20,895 nucleotides of DNA, from contig JASJQH010007094.1 in the NCBI GenBank assembly GCA_040143965.1, forward strand, positions 1 through 20,895, read 5' to 3'. This document shows positions 18,317 to 20,895 of the stretch, piece by piece (position 1 is the stretch's first letter; every line of letters starts with the position of its first letter). The translations under genes and the position numbers were made by a program. The notes below the pieces were generated by a model. That model saw only the letters and a program-made list of their open reading frames with translations, was not told the DNA's origin and made no database searches. The DNA comes from Basidiobolus ranarum (lineage: Eukaryota; Basidiobolomycota; Basidiobolomycetes; Basidiobolales).

Positions 18317-19207
18317 CTAGCGCCAGATAAAATCAACCCCATTCCCAGTTTTGAAAGAGGCATAGGTTTTGATGTATGGACCTCCGTTGAAATTGTAATT
18401 GCTAGTGTACACGCTACCATCAGATTCGATACTTTCAACAACTGCTACATGACCAATACCTCCAGTTCCCTGAGCACCAGGCTGCAAAACGATAATACAC
18501 GGAGATTTAGGGCTACTGGAAACAGTCCATCCTTTTGACTTGGCATCGTTAGCCCAGTTTAGAGCATCACTTTTCCACTCAACATGGTGACCGCTAAGTT
18601 GATGATAACGAGCATCGGCCCAGTCGGTACATTGTCCATTTTTGAATTGAAAATCCAATGAACTATCGGCGCTACTGTATCCTTGGCCCTTTCCTGTACT
18701 GGCTGGGCTTTCAGTTTTTGAATTCTTGGGGCTAGATACCTTCGAACCGTTTCCATTGCTGTTGCCATCTACATTTTCATTACTGTTTCCATTGGTATTA
18801 CCATTGCCATTGCTTTTGTTACTCCCATTTGTATTGCCATTGTTTTTGTTACTTCCCGCGGTGTTACCATTACCATTACTATACCCATTGGTATTACCAT
18901 TACCATTGCTTCTGTTGTTCCCATAGTTATTCCCGTTTCCGTTCGTGTTGGAACTGGAGGGTGATTGACCACCACTGTTACCACCAGTAGTTTGTCCGTA
19001 GTTCTGCTTACCATTTTGATTTTGGTTGTTTCCATTGGAGTAGTTTGGTACATAGGAGTAGTTGCCTCGACGATTGATATTCGATCCAGTCGTATCGTCT
19101 AATCCCAACGATTCAACGTTGGAGCGGTTGATGTTCAATGGTAGGGCTTGCACGGCAAGACCGGATAAATAGAGAGAGATGATAACATAAGAATTGATAA
19201 GATACAT
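18317..19207 (-). CDS. Secreted CHAP-domain protein with Asn/Gly/Ser-rich linker
   Basis: A single-exon protein of 296 residues. Residues 1-22 form a signal peptide (YVIISLYLSGLAVQA core), with a possible Kex2-type site NRR at 45-47. Residues about 50-165 are a low-complexity, probably unfolded linker of Asn, Gly and Ser with scattered Lys; many N-x-S/T sequons make it a likely heavily glycosylated spacer. Residues about 185-296 are a CHAP domain with Cys193 in NGQCTDWADAR, His253 in GHVAVVE and Asn270/Asn272 in TSNYNFN. The domain is closely related to that of the short gene downstream on the same strand, so the pair probably arose by tandem duplication and then gained or lost the linker. 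It has a TATA element at about -90. Enzyme activity and target are inferred from the fold, not shown. Confidence 0.88.
   Translation of the reverse strand: MYLINSYVIISLYLSGLAVQALPLNINRSNVESLGLDDTTGSNINRRGNYSYVPNYSNGNNQNQNGKQNYGQTTGGNSGGQSPSSSNTNGNGNNYGNNRSNGNGNTNGYSNGNGNTAGSNKNNGNTNGSNKSNGNGNTNGNSNENVDGNSNGNGSKVSSPKNSKTESPASTGKGQGYSSADSSLDFQFKNGQCTDWADARYHQLSGHHVEWKSDALNWANDAKSKGWTVSSSPKSPCIIVLQPGAQGTGGIGHVAVVESIESDGSVYTSNYNFNGGPYIKTYASFKTGNGVDFIWR
18743..18949 (-). repeat. Coding minisatellite encoding the NGN-rich linker
   Basis: Imperfect short units built on ACCATT/GCCATT (plus strand) encode NGN, NGS and NTNG runs. The degeneracy of the units suggests growth by slippage with later drift. 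The copy number may vary between strains. Confidence 0.75.
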
Positions 19208-19764
19208 GTTTATACAGTCACTTTGCCAGAAAGTTGGACTACAAAGGTAAAGAAATAGAGTGAATTGAGAATCTCTAGCTGGTTAGTGCCGCCATATATA
19301 CTATCGACGGACTAAGGTACCTTGCATCGACTAGCGTGATAATAAATTCCCCATTTCCCCCATCTAGTTGATTCAGGAACATCGAGGTGTAATATTCATT
19401 GAAGAGTGAATTCTGACCTCTGCTATAGCTAGGGTGGTTCATTTTACTACGAATTTGTATTAGCAATCTATCATTCAAGCAAAATCCAAGACATTGTTTC
19501 CATTTGTTAATAGATTTATCGCACGCGAAACAGAAAAGGAGACCATTAATATACACATATTGCAAGGCTCTAGCCCTACTTGTAACGAGAACATCAAATA
19601 GACAAGAATATAAACAATTCTCAAGAAACATTTATATTGAATACAAATTGCTCTCTCCTAGAAATCTACATCTGCCCCGCAAGAAAGCTTTCACATATAC
19701 AAGATAACGGATTGAATGGGGGGAGGGGAATCTACTAAATCAACACCGCCAAACATTTTGTAAT
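19208..19764. other. Intergenic, no convincing gene
   Basis: This is upstream DNA of the long CHAP gene and downstream DNA of the Myb gene. A 118-codon minus-strand frame with an ATG (19631-19275) has no recognisable domain and overlaps the CHAP TATA element, so I do not call it. Confidence 0.45.
19295..19300 (-). promoter_or_regulatory. TATA element of the long CHAP gene
   Basis: TATATA on the minus strand lies 88-93 bp before the ATG at 19207, a spacing similar to that of the paralogous gene. Confidence 0.45.
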
Positions 19765-20471
19765 TTATGCAACGGTTTCATTTCTACTTTTCCACAAAGT
19801 CGCCTCATTCTTTAAAATATCCCATCTGTTGCGACACTCAATGCTCGTTTTACCCTTTATTTTTTTGGCAATTGCTTTCCAATCACCAAATCCAACAGTT
19901 TTGATTGCCTTGAGAAGTGCATTGTCAAGTCTCAAACTCCAATCCTCATTAGACGAATTTAATATCTGCGAATATCTAGATCGTATCTGACCACTAGTAT
20001 AAGTGGAAAATCCATTCTGTTGAATAACATCCCAAGAATCTCCGTGTTCTTTCATCATTTTTAAAAGGAGTTCGTCTTCTTCAGGAGTAAATGGTATTAC
20101 CTCAGTAGTCTCGGTTTCTTCAACAGGTTGACTTTTTTCAACTCTGATTTCGGCATTCGGGGCTTTATTGGTCTTGGGTTTTTTACCTTCTAAAACTGGT
20201 TTTAAGGTAACCATATAATGATAGCGCAAAGTTTGAGGCTGTCGATTTGAAAAATGTTCAGAAAATTGGCCCCATTTCCTTCCGTACAACTTCACATAAC
20301 GTATCAGTTTCTCATCATCTTCAGGTGTCCAAATTAAAGTACGTAATGCAGACGTAGTAGAGAAAGGTCGAACTTTTAAGGAACCTAAATTAAGGTACTT
20401 GTGTTAGGATAAGTACTAGTTTGACCTGTATTGTACTCTAACTTACTTCTTGTTAGACTCCACCAGTTCAT
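19765..20471 (-). CDS. Three-repeat Myb/SANT protein with mitochondrial-type presequence
   Basis: Two exons: a 25-nt first exon (20471-20447, ATG with A at -3, donor GTAAGT) and 20384-19765. They are joined across a 62-nt intron with a CCTAACAC branch-like sequence, giving 214 residues. Residues 1-24 carry Arg and Lys, have no acidic residue, and end in RPFSTTSALR, a typical fungal mitochondrial presequence ending. Three Myb-like helix-turn-helix repeats follow: 27-70 (WTPEDDEKLIRYV..YGRKWGQFSEHF), 107-152 (FTPEEDELLLKMM..HGDSWDVI..GQIRSRY) and 157-200 (WSLRLDNALLKAI..GFGDWKAIAKKI..SIECRNRW). The middle linker (75-105) is charged. Myb repeats bind DNA, so a role in mitochondrial DNA binding or transcription is inferred. 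I know no described counterpart. The frame is open past any ATG in the second exon, which makes the short first exon necessary. Confidence 0.8.
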
Positions 20472-20666
20472 TGTAAAGAAATATTTGAACTGTTGTTTGT
20501 TAACAATAACGAATCTTTTTCTTTTCGAGAATTCATCGAATTTTTATGATGTCATGATTATGGAATAAAATATCGTTTATATTTCTATTTCTAGTTGGAA
20601 AATTAATCAAAATTTTGGGAAAGATTAAATTTACATGGTGTAAGAGGAGATTTAAGCTACTCTAAT

Positions 20667-20895
20667 TCAATTCGCTGAAGTGGAAGCAACTTCACCTGAT
20701 GTGGGTTCTATTTGTTCTACATTTTGTCCAACTACGAGTCGATGGTCTTTGAAGAGAGTGTATGTATCGACTGGGGTACTAAAGCGGTCACTGGATCCTC
20801 CAAAAAAAGTCTCGAAGTCGATACCAGTGTAGCCTACCGTATCATTCACTCTCCATATTAGTTGATTATAATCTATCACCACTTCATCGTCGTAC
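20667..20895 (-). CDS. C-terminal end of an unrecognised protein, cut by window edge
   Basis: An open frame enters from the right edge and ends in TGA at 20669-20667, giving 75 complete codons. The visible part begins DDEVVIDYNQLIWRVNDT, continues with GYTGIDFETFFGGSSDRFSTP and DTYTLFKDHRLVVGQ, and ends in a Ser/Thr/Glu-rich tail (EPTSGEVASTSAN). The composition is that of a soluble protein with no membrane segment. I recognise no family. It lies upstream of the Myb gene on the same strand, 195 bp from its start. Confidence 0.6.
   Translation of the reverse strand, partial: YDDEVVIDYNQLIWRVNDTVGYTGIDFETFFGGSSDRFSTPVDTYTLFKDHRLVVGQNVEQIEPTSGEVASTSAN

Noticed and set aside
19275-19631. 118-codon minus-strand frame with an ATG
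   Set aside because: It has no recognisable domain, its 3' part overlaps the TATA element of the long CHAP gene, and the Cys/Tyr/Leu-rich composition looks like chance AT-rich sequence.

Overview
The window looks like nuclear DNA of an early-diverging filamentous fungus (zygomycete-type, for example Zoopagomycota or Mucoromycota). The placement is inferred from gene content and cannot be proved here. Supporting signs are AT-rich intergenic DNA, short GT-AG introns (about 55-105 nt), leucine and isoleucine/valine biosynthesis genes of fungal type, a Dma1-type FHA-RING ligase, secreted CHAP proteins, and relics resembling polysaccharide deacetylase and arrestin genes. I saw no rRNA, tRNA, CRISPR array or intact transposon.

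Layout, left to right. (1) At the left edge is a minus-strand polysaccharide-deacetylase-like fragment that looks decayed. (2) 838-4233 (+) is an eight-exon trifunctional C1-tetrahydrofolate synthase. It has a mitochondrial-type leader, a second in-frame ATG, and one apparent missing base. (3) 4234-5111 has no intact gene but holds arrestin-like coding debris on the minus strand. (4) 5112-6644 (+) is an intronless F-box/leucine-rich-repeat protein, convergent with (5) 3-isopropylmalate dehydrogenase (LEU2 type, -). (6) LEU2 is divergent from (7) mitochondrial ketol-acid reductoisomerase (ILV5 type, +). The two share a 1.1-kb upstream region with Gcn4/Cpc1-like motifs. (8) 11710-12932 (-) is a Dma1-like FHA-RING E3 ligase. 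(9) 14500-15468 (+) is a free-standing methyltransferase matching the C-terminal domain of the ovothiol enzyme OvoA. (10) 16160-16408 (-) is a small uncharacterised gene with a TATA box. (11) 17147-17593 and 18317-19207 (-) are two tandem secreted CHAP-domain proteins, one with a long Asn/Gly/Ser linker. (12) 19765-20471 (-) is a three-repeat Myb/SANT protein whose two-exon reconstruction starts with a mitochondrial-type presequence. (13) The right edge holds the C-terminal end of an unrecognised protein (-).

Functional links. ILV5 and LEU2 belong to one pathway (valine/isoleucine, then leucine) and are probably co-regulated from the shared intergenic region. The C1-THF synthase supplies folate one-carbon units and, indirectly, the methyl groups used by SAM-dependent enzymes, but its closeness to the methyltransferase is probably coincidence. 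The CHAP pair looks like a local duplication of secreted cell-wall or peptidoglycan-directed enzymes. Most intergenic stretches are gene-free, but several carry short coding-like relics, so this region seems to lose genes and keep their debris.

The items most worth following up are the stand-alone OvoA-type methyltransferase, the mitochondrial three-Myb protein, the tandem CHAP pair, and the dual-start C1-THF synthase.
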